From WHSW01 sp963828755 (lineage in GTDB: Bacteria; Actinomycetota; Thermoleophilia; Solirubrobacterales; 70-9), in NCBI GenBank assembly GCA_963828755.1, contig CAWHFY010000014.1, forward strand, positions 70,572 to 134,571: a DNA stretch of 64,000 bases, given 5' to 3'. Position 1 is the stretch's first letter. Every line of letters begins with the position of its first letter. The notes below the pieces were generated by a model. It had not been told where the DNA came from, made no database searches, and was given only the letters and a program-made list of their open reading frames with translations. The translations under genes and the position numbers were made by a program. Positions 1 to 8,366 of the stretch are shown here, in pieces.

Positions 1-65
1 CCCCCGAGGACGAGACCGAGCTGCGCGAGCGATTGCTGAAGGCCGGCGAGCAGCGCGCCGAGTAG
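1..65 (+). CDS. C-terminal fragment, probably ScpB
   Basis: The window opens inside a reading frame that ends at the TAG at 63-65. Only about 20 charged residues are visible, too few to identify a domain. In many actinobacteria scpB (segregation and condensation protein B, kleisin-associated partner of SMC) lies directly upstream of the rluB-type pseudouridine synthase gene that follows here, so ScpB is the likely identity from context alone. Confidence 0.4.
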   Translation, partial: PEDETELRERLLKAGEQRAE

Positions 66-81
66 GCGCTAGCTTCGCTGC

Positions 82-777
82 GTGCGGCTCGCAAAGTACC
101 TCGCCCACTCCGGAGTCGCCTCGCGCCGCAAGGCCGAGGCGCTGATCGCCTCCGGGCGGGTGCGGGTCGGCGGCAAGGTGGTCACGGACCCGGCGCGCGA
201 CGTGGAGTTCGAGAGCGGGGTGGAGGTCGACGGGCGACCGGTCGGACCCGAGCCGCGCGAGGTGTGGATCCTCAACAAGCCGGCCGGGGTCACCTCGACC
301 GCGAGCGAGCCCGGGCGCCGGCGCGCGGTCACCGAGCTGATCGACTCGAAGCGGCGGCTGTATCCGGTCGGCCGTCTCGACGCCGACTCGACCGGGCTGA
401 TCCTGATCACCAACGACGGCGAGCTCGCCAACCGGCTGATGCACCCGCGCTTCGAGGTCCCGCGCACCTATCGCGCGCGGCTGCGCCGGCCGCCGAGCGA
501 CGTCGACCTCGGGCGGCTGCGCGACGGGGTCGAGCTCGAGGACGGCCCGACCCGGCGGGCGAAGGTGCGGCGCGTCTCGCCGCGGGTGGTCGAGATCACG
601 ATCAGCGAGGGGCGCAACCGCCAGGTGCGGCGGATGGCCGAGGCGATCGGCAACGAGGTCGTCGACCTGGAGCGGATCGCGTTCGGGCCGCTGCGCCTCG
701 GCGAGCTCGGCCCCGGGAAGGCGCGGCGGCTGCGCGCCGCCGAGCTGCGGCAGCTCTGGAAGGATCCACGCCGATGA
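82..777 (+). CDS. rluB: 23S rRNA pseudouridine synthase RluB family
   Basis: 231-residue RsuA/RluB/RluE/RluF-type pseudouridine synthase that isomerises a uridine in rRNA. The N-terminal S4 RNA-binding domain covers roughly residues 1-50 (LAKYLAHSGVASRRKAE). The catalytic domain has the GRLDADSTGL motif with the nucleophilic Asp at residue 100. A basic C-terminal stretch completes the expected length. Start is GTG 82, 16 nt after the preceding stop. The stop overlaps the ATG of the chorismate mutase gene by 4 nt (ATGA), so the two are probably co-translated. RluB is the usual name in this context, but RsuA specificity cannot be excluded. Confidence 0.85.
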   Translation: MRLAKYLAHSGVASRRKAEALIASGRVRVGGKVVTDPARDVEFESGVEVDGRPVGPEPREVWILNKPAGVTSTASEPGRRRAVTELIDSKRRLYPVGRLDADSTGLILITNDGELANRLMHPRFEVPRTYRARLRRPPSDVDLGRLRDGVELEDGPTRRAKVRRVSPRVVEITISEGRNRQVRRMAEAIGNEVVDLERIAFGPLRLGELGPGKARRLRAAELRQLWKDPRR

Positions 778-1154
778 GCGACGGCGACAAACGCCTGTGG
801 GCGGTGCGCGGAGCGGCCCAGGCCGAGCGCAACGACGAGCCCTCGATCCTCGGCGCGACCGAGGAGCTGATGCGCGAGCTGATGCGCCGCAACGAGCTCG
901 GCCCCGAGGACTTCGTCTCCGTGATCCTGACCTGCACCGACGACCTCAACGCCCAGTTCCCGGCGGTGGGCGCCCGAGCGGTCGGCCTCGATCAGGTGCC
1001 GCTGCTCTGCAATCGCGAGCTCGACGTGCCCGGGGCGATGGAGCGGGTGATCCGTGTGCTCGCGCACTACTACGCCCCGGCGGAGCACCAGCCGGCGCAC
1101 GTCTATCTCGGCCAGACGAAGAGGCTGCGCGCCGACCTACACTCGGCCCAATGA
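774..1154 (+). CDS. aroH: Monofunctional chorismate mutase, AroH type
   Basis: 126 residues, the length of the Bacillus AroH trimeric chorismate mutase, which converts chorismate to prephenate for Phe and Tyr synthesis. The N-terminal WAVRGA, the central PLLCNREL and the C-terminal LGQTKRLRADL carry the Arg, Cys, Glu and Arg residues that line the active site in this family. It sits at the head of an aromatic amino acid block (hisC, aroF, tyrA, aroA). Its stop overlaps the hisC ATG, and the hisC promoter box lies inside its last codons. Confidence 0.9.
   Translation: MSDGDKRLWAVRGAAQAERNDEPSILGATEELMRELMRRNELGPEDFVSVILTCTDDLNAQFPAVGARAVGLDQVPLLCNRELDVPGAMERVIRVLAHYYAPAEHQPAHVYLGQTKRLRADLHSAQ
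1138..1150 (+). promoter_or_regulatory. Leaderless promoter -10 box for hisC
   Basis: TACACT at 1138-1143 followed by exactly 7 nt and then the ATG at 1151, with no Shine-Dalgarno. The same TAnnnT plus 7 nt arrangement recurs before at least ten other genes in this window, which supports transcription starting at the A of ATG. Confidence 0.5.
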
Positions 1155-2241
1155 GCGTTGTCTTCGCTGAGAAGTTGGGCCAGATCCCGGGCTACGTCGC
1201 CGGGGCGCCGGCCGGCAAGGCGCCCGAGGCGATCGCCGACGAGGGGATCGCCCAGCTCGCCTCCAACGAGTCGCCGTTCGGCCCGCACCCGGCGGTGACC
1301 GAGGCGATCGCCCGCGCCGCCGCGGCCACAAACCGCTACCCGGACCCCTCGGCGGCGCTGCTGCGCCGCCGGATCGCCGACCGCTACGAGGTCGAGCCGT
1401 CCGGGGTCGCGCTCGCCAACGGCTCCTGCGAGATCCTGCTCGCCGCCGCCCTCGCGCTCTGTGAGCCCGGCGCCGAGCTCGTCTACGCCTGGCCGTCGTT
1501 CTCGATCTACCCCTACCTCGCGCCGCTCTCGGGCGCCCGCGAGATCCGCGTCCCGCTCGCCGCGGGCGACGTCCACGACCTCGACGCGATGCTGACGGAG
1601 ATCACGGTTGCGACCCAGCTGGTCGTCGTCTGCAACCCGAACAACCCGACCGCCACGCACCTGCCGGCAGCGCGGATCGCCGAGTTCTGCGCCCAAGTCC
1701 CCGACCACGTCACCGTGATCGTCGACGAGGCCTACGTCGAGTTTCAGCTCGACGACGACCCCGACGCGACCGTCGACCTGCGCCGCGAGTTCCCGAACCT
1801 CGTCCTGCTGCGCACGTTCAGCAAGGTCTACGGGCTCGCCGGCCTCCGGGTCGGCTACGCGCTCTGCTCGCCGAAGTTCCGCGCCGCGGTCGACGCGGTG
1901 CGCCAGCCCTTCAGCGTCAACGCGCTCGCGCAGGCGGCGGCGGCCGAGGCGATCCGCCACTCCGACGACGTCGCCGACCGGGTCGAGCGCAACCTGATCG
2001 AGCGGGTCACCGTCGAGGAGGGGGTCCGCGGCTCGGGCTCTCCACGCCGGACTCGCAGGCCAACTTCTCCTGGGTCGGTCTCGGCGATCACGACGAGGGC
2101 GAGGTCGTGGCGGCGCTCGGCGAGCGCGGCATCCTGGTCCGGCCCGGAGCCCCGCTCGGCGGCCCCGGCCACATCCGGGTCAGCTACGGCACCTCGGACG
2201 AGAACGGCCGTTTTCTCGCCGCGCTCGGCGAGACGCTCTAG
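1151..2241 (+). CDS. hisC: Histidinol-phosphate / aromatic aminotransferase HisC (frame break)
   Basis: PLP-dependent class I/II aminotransferase that transfers an amino group to imidazole-acetol phosphate; relatives also transaminate phenylpyruvate or prephenate, which fits the surrounding aro genes. Visible are LASNESPFGP near the N-terminus, NPNNPT, DEAYVEF and TFSKVYGLAGLRVGY with the PLP lysine at residue 225. The frame breaks near 2027 (one base apparently missing in GTCCGCGGCTCGG). The next frame continues with the family C-terminus (SQANFSWV, then RPGAPLGGPGHIRVSYG) to the TAG at 2241. With the break repaired the protein is about 363 residues, a normal length. Confidence 0.85.
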
Positions 2242-2266
2242 CTCCGTCGGGAGCGTCGGCGAGAAC

Positions 2267-2295
2267 TTGCCCTTTTCGCCGCAAGCTGGTAGAAA
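2267..2295 (+). promoter_or_regulatory. Promoter for the aro leader and aroF
   Basis: TTGCCC at 2267-2272 and TAGAAA at 2290-2295 separated by 17 nt form a plausible sigma-70 promoter in the hisC-aroF gap. The predicted start lies around 2302, a few bases before the ATG of the leader peptide, so that peptide would be translated from an almost leaderless transcript. Confidence 0.5.
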
Positions 2296-2304
2296 ACCCG
2301 GCCA

Positions 2305-2394
2305 ATGAACCGCGTCGTCACCTCGACTCTCCGGATCGCCCCCACGGGGCCCGAGTCGTGCGCGTGGTTTGCGTATTACTGGCGATTTAGCTAG
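2305..2394 (+). CDS. Aromatic-rich leader peptide upstream of aroF
   Basis: A 29-codon ORF with ATG 2305 and TAG 2392-2394 that ends SCAWFAYYWRFS. Six of the last nine residues are Trp, Phe or Tyr, using TTT and TAT codons that are rare in this GC-rich DNA. It lies between a promoter and the DAHP synthase gene, the first step of aromatic synthesis. A peptide of this make-up in this place is typical of ribosome-mediated attenuation leaders such as trpL and pheL. Function is inferred from composition, position and the overlapping RNA helices. Confidence 0.75.
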   Translation: MNRVVTSTLRIAPTGPESCAWFAYYWRFS

Positions 2395-2476
2395 GCGTCC
2401 GGCCCGGCCGAAAGGCCCGTGAGCGAGAAGGAAACCCACCGCCGGACGCCGTAGCAGCACGAGTCCTTGCCAGTAA
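2376..2476 (+). promoter_or_regulatory. Nested hairpins of the aro leader (attenuator-like)
   Basis: Two perfect or near-perfect inverted repeats are nested. The outer arms TTACTGGCGA (2376-2385, overlapping the Tyr-Tyr-Trp-Arg codons of the leader) and TTGCCAGTAA (2467-2476) pair over 10 bp with one G-U. The inner arms GGCGTCCGGC (2394-2403, beginning in the leader stop codon) and GCCGGACGCC (2441-2450) pair over 10 bp. Inside is GGCC-GAAA-GGCC (2406-2417). No U-tract follows, so control may act on aroF translation (SD GGAG 2489-2492) or Rho access rather than by an intrinsic terminator. Confidence 0.6.
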
Positions 2477-2501
2477 CCCGCAGATATCGGAGACCGAGAA
2501 C

Positions 2502-3524
2502 ATGATGATCGTGATGAAAGAGGGGGCGACGGAGGACCAGATCGCCCACGTCGTTGAGCGAATCGAGGAGGTGGGCTGTTCGGCGCACCTCTCCCAGGGC
2601 GAGCTGCTGACGGTGATCGGCGCGATCGGCGATCGCGACCGGGTCGCCGCGCTCGGGCTCGAGGGCTACGACGGGGTCGACCACCTCGTTCCGATCCTGA
2701 AGCCCTACAAGCTCGCGTCGGCCCAGTTCAAGAAGGGCGAGCGGACGGTGATCGACGTCGACGGCTGCAAGGTCGGCGGCGAGCACTTCGGGCTGATCGC
2801 CGGCCCGTGCACGGTCGAGAGCCGCGAGCAGACGCTCGAGGTCGCCCGGGTCGTGAGCGAGAACGGCGCCGGCATGCTGCGCGGCGGCGCCTACAAGCCG
2901 CGCACCTCGCCGTACAGCTTCCAGGGGCTCGGGGTCGAGGGCCTGCGCCTGCTGCAGGAGGCCAAGGACGAGACCGGCCTGCCGATCGTCAGTGAGCTGA
3001 TGGACGTCCGCGACGTCGCCGACGTGGTCGAGGTCGCCGACGTGATCCAGATCGGCGCCCGCAACATGCAGAACTACACGCTGCTGACCGAGGTCGGTCG
3101 CAGCGGCAAGGCGGTGCTGCTCAAGCGCGGGCTGTCCTCCACGCTCGACGACCTGCTGATGGCGTCCGAGTACGTGCTCAAGGAGGGCAACCCGAACGTG
3201 ATGCTCTGCGAGCGCGGCATCCGCACGTTCGAGACCGCATACCGGTTCACGCTCGACCTGCTGGCGATCCCGGCGCTTCGCGAGCTCACCCACCTGCCGA
3301 TCGTCGTCGACCCGAGCCACGCTCCGGGGCGCCGCGACTGGGTCCCCGCGATGTCGATGGCCGCCGCTGCGGCGGGCGCCGACGGGATCATCGTCGAGGT
3401 GCACAACGATCCCGAGCACGCGATCTGCGACGGCCCGCAGGCGCTCAGCACGGCGGAGTTCCCCGACTACGCCGAGCAGCTGCGGCGGGTCGCCGAGGTC
3501 TCCGGCAAGCTCGTCGGCGTCTGA
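2502..3524 (+). CDS. aroF: DAHP synthase, type I-beta (first step of shikimate pathway)
   Basis: 340 residues. Condenses phosphoenolpyruvate and erythrose 4-phosphate to DAHP. Residues 1-70 form a ferredoxin-like N-terminal domain as in the Thermotoga enzyme, where it mediates Tyr/Phe feedback. The barrel has GPCTVESREQ (metal-binding Cys), LRGGAYKPRTSPY, KRG, DPSHAPGRRD (His) and EVHNDP (Glu, Asp ligands). ATG codons lie at 2502 and 2505, with GGAG at 2489-2492. The aromatic leader peptide upstream indicates control by aromatic amino acid supply as well. Confidence 0.93.
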   Translation: MMIVMKEGATEDQIAHVVERIEEVGCSAHLSQGELLTVIGAIGDRDRVAALGLEGYDGVDHLVPILKPYKLASAQFKKGERTVIDVDGCKVGGEHFGLIAGPCTVESREQTLEVARVVSENGAGMLRGGAYKPRTSPYSFQGLGVEGLRLLQEAKDETGLPIVSELMDVRDVADVVEVADVIQIGARNMQNYTLLTEVGRSGKAVLLKRGLSSTLDDLLMASEYVLKEGNPNVMLCERGIRTFETAYRFTLDLLAIPALRELTHLPIVVDPSHAPGRRDWVPAMSMAAAAAGADGIIVEVHNDPEHAICDGPQALSTAEFPDYAEQLRRVAEVSGKLVGV

Positions 3525-3557
3525 GCTGAGAGCCGACCGGCGGTCGACCGTGACCGA

Positions 3558-4651
3558 ATGAAGATCGCGATTCTCGGCGTCGGGCTGATCGGTGGCTCGA
3601 TCGGGCTCGCCGCGCGGCGGCGACTCGAGGCCGAGGTCGCGGGCTTCGACCCGGCGAACGCCGAGCGAGCGCTCGAGCTCGGGGCGCTCGACCACGCCGC
3701 CGAGAGCGTGGCGGACGCGGTCGCGGACGCCGACGTCGTCTTCTGCGCCGCCCCGGTGGGCGCGCTGCCAGGGCTGGTCTCCGAGGCCCTGAAGGCGAGC
3801 CGCGAGGCGGCCGTCGTCACCGATGTCGGCTCGACCAAGCGCGAACTGATCGAGGGGATCGCCGCCGGCGGCGACGACTCCCGGTTCATCGGCGGACATC
3901 CGCTCGCGGGCGCCGAGACCGCCGGGGTCGAGAACGCCCGCGCCGAGCTGATCGAGGGCGCGCGCTGGTACCTGACCCCGACCCCGCGCTCGAGCGGGGT
4001 GCACTACGACCTGCTGCAGAGCACGGTCGCCGACCTCGGCGCCCGGCCGCAGGCGATCGACCCGGAAACGCACGACCGGGTGATGGCGACGGTCAGCCAC
4101 GTCCCGCACGTGCTCGCCAACGCGCTCGTCAGCGAGGCGGCCCGCGCGCTCTCCGAGGAGTCCGAGCGCCTGCCGGAGGTGGGAACGAGCTTTCGGGACA
4201 CGACCCGCGTCGCCGGCGCCAACCCGGCGATCTGGGGCGACATCTTCGCCACCAACAGCGAGGCGGTCGCCGCCGGCCTCGACGCGATCGGGGCGCGGCT
4301 GAGCGAGGCCGCCGAGCTGATCCGCTCCGGCGACGCCGACGCGGTCGGGCGCTGGCATGCCGCCGCCGGCGAGGACCGGCGCCGCCTGCTCGAGTCGGAC
4401 CTCGCCGGCGGCGACGTCCGCGAGCTGCGGATCGGGGTCGAGAACCGGCCGGGAGCGGTGGCTGAGGTGGCGCTGGCCCTCGGCCACGCGCAGGTCAACA
4501 TCGAGGACATGGCGCTCTATCCCGCGCCGGACATGCGCACCGGCGCGATCTCGGTCTGGGTGGCCGGCGCCGAGGAGGCCGCGCGGGCCGAGCAGATCGT
4601 CCGCGAGCTCGACCACGTCGTCTCGGTGGTCGCGCCGGCACCGGCGGATGA
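3558..4651 (+). CDS. tyrA: Prephenate dehydrogenase with ACT domain (3' end unclear)
   Basis: NAD(P)-dependent oxidative decarboxylation of prephenate (or arogenate) toward tyrosine. Rossmann motif GVGLIGGSIG at residues 7-16, then GSTKRELIE, GGHPLAGAETAG, HDRVMATVSHVPH, and a C-terminal ACT domain (RIGVENRPGAVAEV, about residues 293-365). The frame has no stop before 4838 and would run deep into aroA. A TGA overlapping the aroA ATG at 4649-4651 lies in another frame, so a single-base error in the last codons is likely. I end the gene there as the best estimate. Confidence 0.8.
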
Positions 4652-5972
4652 CCCGCTTCGAGCCCGGCGGGCCGCTGCGCGGGACGCTCACGCCGCCGCC
4701 CGACAAGTCGATCTCGCACCGCGCCGCGTTGCTCGCCGGCTTCGCCGAGGGCGAGACCCGGATCGAGAACTTCCTGCTCTCCGCCGACACGGCCGCGAGC
4801 GCGAACGCCGTCGTGCAGCTCGGGGCCGAAGTCAATGAGCTCGGGCGCGGCGACGGCGCGGCGACGATGTCGATCACGGGGGTGGGCCTCCGCGGCGCCG
4901 CGCCCGCGGAGATCGACGTCGACAACGCGGGCACGCTCCTGCGCCTGCTGCCCGGGTTGCTCGCCGGCCAGCCCGAGGGCGAGTGGACGCTCGACGGCGA
5001 CGAGTCGATCCGCCGCCGGCCCGTCGACCGGGTCGCCGAGCCGCTGCGGCTGATGGGCGCCGACATCGAGTCGCGCGACGGGCGCGCGCCGCTGCGCGGT
5101 GCGCGGCGCGCCGCTGCGCGGGATCGAGTACCGGCTGCCGGTCGCCTCGGCCCAGGTGAAGTCGTGCGTGCTGTTGGCCGGGCTCAACGCCGAGGGGTCG
5201 ACCAGCGTGATCGAGCAGCGGCCCACCCGCGACCACACCGAGCGGATGCTGCGCGCCGCCGGCGCCAGCGTGCGCACCGAGACCGCCGGCACCCCGGTGA
5301 CGATCCACGGCGAGCTGCCGGCGACCCGGGCCACGGTGGAGCCCGCGGAGCGGCTGGAGCTCGGCTCGATCAGCGTCCCGGGCGACTTCTCCTCGGCAGC
5401 GTTCTTCATCGTCGGGGCGCTGCTCGTGCGCGGCAGCGAGGTGCGGCTCGAGGGGGTCGGCATCAACCCCGGCCGGATCGGCCTGCTCGGCATCCTCACG
5501 CGGATGGGCGCGGCGGTCGAGGTGATCGAGGCGCACGGCGGCAGCGAGCCGACCGCGACGATCATCGCCCGCTCGGGGCCGCTGCAGGGGACCAGGGTCG
5601 GCGCCGGGGAGGTCCCGCTGGCGATCGACGAGCTGCCGCTGGTCGCGCTCGCGGCGTGCTTCGCGGATGGCGAGACGGTGGTCTCGGGGGCCGAGGAGCT
5701 GCGCCACAAGGAGTCGGACCGGATCGCGACCGTGGTCGAGGGGCTCGGCGCCCTCGGGGCCACGATCGAGGCGACCGAGGACGGCTTCGCGGTCGAGGGC
5801 GGCGGGCTTGCGCGGCGGCGCGCTCGATGCCGCCGGCGACCACCGCCTCGCGATGCTCGGCGCGCTCGCCGGCGTCGCGTCGGCCGAGGGCGTCGAGGTC
5901 CGCGGAATGGAAGCCGCGGCGGTCAGCTACCCCGGCTTCGAGCGCGACCTCGCGGCGCTCAGCGCGAACTGA
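4648..5972 (+). CDS. aroA: EPSP synthase AroA (two frame breaks)
   Basis: 3-phosphoshikimate 1-carboxyvinyltransferase. Motifs in order: PPDKSISHRA near residue 15, DNAGTLLRLLPG, SIRRRPVDRV, then SAQVKSCVLLAGL, RDHTERML, GDFSSAAFF, HKESDRIA and GDHRLAM. The frame breaks near 5095 (extra G in GCGCGGTGCGC) and near 5811 (extra T giving GGGCTTGCGC). Repairing both gives one protein of about 440 residues, normal for the family. ATG 4648 overlaps the probable tyrA stop. This completes the block leading to chorismate. Confidence 0.88.
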
Positions 5973-5975
5973 GCC

Positions 5976-6305
5976 TCAGCCCGGTTGCGACGGGTGGCCC
6001 TCGCCGGGCCAGGGCGACAGCACCAGCAGCAGGCGCGAGTCCTCGGTCGCCGAGACCTCGTGGCGCTCATTCGGATCGAAGACCGCAAGCAGCCCAGGCC
6101 CGCCGGCGACCCGATCGCCGCCGGGCTCGGAGACCTCGACCGCCCCGCTGATCACCAACAGCCAGGCGCGCTCGTGCACCTGATGCTCCGAGAGGCGCTC
6201 GCCCGCGCCGAGGACGAGCACGATCGCACGGCCCTCGTCGCGGGAGGTGAGGACCTGCGGCTGTTGCGCCTCGACCTCGAGCTCCGGGATGTTCCAGCTG
6301 TCCAT
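5976..6305 (-). CDS. Small cupin-domain protein
   Basis: 109 residues on the minus strand, convergent with aroA and facing away from cmk. It is a single cupin barrel with the pattern HQVHERAWLLVISG and a second motif around DPNERHEVSA, suggesting a metal site with several His residues. The substrate is unknown. I chose ATG at 6305 (MDSWNIPELEVE) over the in-frame GTG at 6326 because the latter would approach the cmk start region and adds no conserved sequence. Such small cupins are sugar-, hormone- or metal-binding in other bacteria; no specific role can be assigned. Confidence 0.65.
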   Translation of the reverse strand: MDSWNIPELEVEAQQPQVLTSRDEGRAIVLVLGAGERLSEHQVHERAWLLVISGAVEVSEPGGDRVAGGPGLLAVFDPNERHEVSATEDSRLLLVLSPWPGEGHPSQPG

Positions 6306-6332
6306 CAGTGGCCAGCCTATCCTCACGCGGCC

Positions 6333-6977
6333 ATGGTGATCGCGATCGACGGACCTGCAGGGGCCGGCAAGTCAACCGTTGCCCGGGGTGTCGCCGGGGC
6401 GCTCGACCTCGTCTACCTCGACTCCGGGGCGATGTATCGCAGCGTCGCGCTTGCGGCGCTTCGCGAGGCGCGAGACCTCACCGACCCCGAGGCGATCACC
6501 GAGCTCGCCAAGCGGCTCGACATCCGCCTGGTCGGGTCCGGCGTGCTGCTCGGCGGCGAGGACGTCAGCGCCGCGATCCGGACCCCCGAGGTGACCGAGG
6601 CCGCCTCGGTCGTCTCCGCGCACCCCGGGGTTCGCGACGCGATGGTCGCCAGCCAGCGGGCGATGATCGACGCCGACGACTACGTCGCCGAAGGCCGGGA
6701 CATCGGGACCGTGGTGAGCCCCGACTCGCCGCTCAAGGTCTTCCTCGTCGCGAGCGACGAGGAGCGCGCCCGGCGCCGCTCCGCGCAGACCGGCGAGCCG
6801 TTCGAGCAGGTGCTCGCGGCGCAGGCCGAGCGCGACCGCCGTGACCGCGAGCGCGAGCATGGAGCGCTGCGCGCCGCCGCCGACGCGGTCGCCCTCGACA
6901 CGACCGGGCTCGCCGTCGACGAGGTCGTCGGGCGGATCGTCGACCTCGCCCACGAGCGCGGGCTGGGCCACCGATGA
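6333..6977 (+). CDS. cmk: Cytidylate kinase
   Basis: 214 residues; phosphorylates CMP and dCMP. P-loop GPAGAGKSTVA at residues 7-17, then DSGAMYRSVAL (CMP binding), EGRDIGTVV and ASDEERARRR of the lid. Preceded by TATCCT (6316-6321 region) about 9 nt before the ATG, so it probably heads its own transcript. The stop overlaps the der ATG by 4 nt; the cmk-der pairing is common in actinobacteria. Confidence 0.93.
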   Translation: MVIAIDGPAGAGKSTVARGVAGALDLVYLDSGAMYRSVALAALREARDLTDPEAITELAKRLDIRLVGSGVLLGGEDVSAAIRTPEVTEAASVVSAHPGVRDAMVASQRAMIDADDYVAEGRDIGTVVSPDSPLKVFLVASDEERARRRSAQTGEPFEQVLAAQAERDRRDREREHGALRAAADAVALDTTGLAVDEVVGRIVDLAHERGLGHR

Positions 6978-8356
6978 CCCCGCGGCTGCCGCGGATCGCC
7001 GTGGTCGGGTTCCCCAACGTCGGCAAGTCGACCCTGATCAACCGCCTGGTCGGCGGGCGCGAGGCTGTCGTTCACGCCGAGGCCGGGGTGACCCGCGACC
7101 GCAAGGCCTTCGAGTGCGAGTGGAACGGGATCCGGTTCGAGCTGATCGACACCGGCGGCGTCGATCTCGAGGCGAGCGACTCACTCTCGCGCGCGGTCCA
7201 GGCGCAGGCGCGCGCGGCGATCGCCGACGCCGACGCGGTCGCGATCGTGCTGGACTCGCGCGCCGGCCTGCGCCAGGGCGATGCCGAGGTCGCCGAGATC
7301 CTGCGCCGCGCGAACCTGCCCGTCGTCGTGGTCGCGAACAAGGTCGACTCCGATCGCGAGGAGCCGTCGGTCGCCGACCTGTACGCGCTCGGCCTCGGCG
7401 AGCCGCTGCCGGTCTCGGCCGCCCAGGGGCGCGGCACCGGCGACCTGCTCGACCGCTTCGCCGAGCTCGCCCGCGAGGCCGCGGTCGAGCTGCCATCCGA
7501 GGGCGATGACCGTGTCTCGGTGGCGATCATCGGGCGCCCGAACGTCGGCAAGTCCTCGTTCGTCAACGCGGTGCTCGGCTCCGAGCGGGTGATCGTCTCG
7601 GAGGTCGCCGGGACGACCCGCGACGCGATCGACACCCCGGTGACGATCGGCGGGCGCGAGGTGCTGCTGATCGACACGGCGGGCATCCGCCGGCGGACGA
7701 AGATCGCCGGCACGGTCGCCTACTACGCCCAGCTGCGCTCCGAGCGCGCCGCGGAGCGCGCCGACGTCGCGGTGCTGGTCTGCGACGCGAGCGAGGGCGT
7801 GACCGCCGAGGACCTGCGGATCGGCGAGCTGGCGATGAAGACGGGCTGCGCGACCCTGGTGGCCTTGAACAAATGGGATCTCTCAGGCCGGACCGGCCCT
7901 GGACGCGAAGCGGAGGAGGCGGACCGTTTTGATCTGGAGGATGCGAAGGCGCGGCTCGCAAAGCGGATCCGCCAGCGCCCGCCGGTGATCGCGACCTCAG
8001 CGACCGGTGGCCGCGGGGTCGCGAAGGTGCTCGAGCGCGCGATCGAGCTCGCCGACCGGCGCTCGGAGCGGATCGCGACCCCGGAGCTGAACCGGTTCGT
8101 CAACGAGGTCGTCGCCAGCCGCCCGCCACCGCAGAAGCGCGGCAAGCGGCTGCGGCTCTACTACACGGCCCAGATCAGCACCCGGCCGCCGCGCTTCGCG
8201 ATCCAGGTCAACGACCGCCAGCTGATCACCCGCGACTGGGCGTACTTCCTCGAGAACCGGATGCGCGAGCACTACGCGCTCGAGGGCGTGCCGCTGGTGG
8301 TCGATTTTGTCCCGAAGCGGCGCCGAGCGCGACGCGGCGACGGCGCCGCGGTGTAA
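6974..8356 (+). CDS. der: Ribosome-assembly GTPase Der (EngA)
   Basis: 460 residues with two consecutive GTPase domains and a C-terminal KH-like domain, needed for 50S subunit maturation. First G domain has GFPNVGKSTL and DTGG; the second has GRPNVGKSSF, DTAGIRRR and NKWD. After NKWD there are about ten extra residues (GRTGPGREAEE) compared with Bacillus Der. They are encoded by a copy of the dispersed element A at 7897-7923, inserted in frame. The rest aligns well with the family. Confidence 0.93.
   Translation: MTPRLPRIAVVGFPNVGKSTLINRLVGGREAVVHAEAGVTRDRKAFECEWNGIRFELIDTGGVDLEASDSLSRAVQAQARAAIADADAVAIVLDSRAGLRQGDAEVAEILRRANLPVVVVANKVDSDREEPSVADLYALGLGEPLPVSAAQGRGTGDLLDRFAELAREAAVELPSEGDDRVSVAIIGRPNVGKSSFVNAVLGSERVIVSEVAGTTRDAIDTPVTIGGREVLLIDTAGIRRRTKIAGTVAYYAQLRSERAAERADVAVLVCDASEGVTAEDLRIGELAMKTGCATLVALNKWDLSGRTGPGREAEEADRFDLEDAKARLAKRIRQRPPVIATSATGGRGVAKVLERAIELADRRSERIATPELNRFVNEVVASRPPPQKRGKRLRLYYTAQISTRPPRFAIQVNDRQLITRDWAYFLENRMREHYALEGVPLVVDFVPKRRRARRGDGAAV
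7897..7923 (+). repeat. Element A copy A1, inside der
   Basis: Core GGACGCGAAGCGGAGGAGG, shared with copies at 40589 (smc) and 30382 (recG-rsmD gap). Read in the der frame it gives PGREAEEAD, after the NKWD motif of the second GTPase domain, at a place where family members vary in length. Confidence 0.7.
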
Positions 8357-8366
8357 AACGCGGTCG

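Noticed and set aside
4652..4838. TyrA extended to 4838
   Set aside because: The extra 60 residues are Arg/Ala-rich out-of-frame aroA sequence; a small error before the ATGA overlap at 4648-4651 explains the missing stop better.
2391..5066. Very long minus-strand ORF of about 890 codons opposite aroF, tyrA and aroA
   Set aside because: It is a shadow of GC-rich codon use; its translation is Arg/Asp/Ala-rich low complexity and real genes with clear motifs lie on the other strand.
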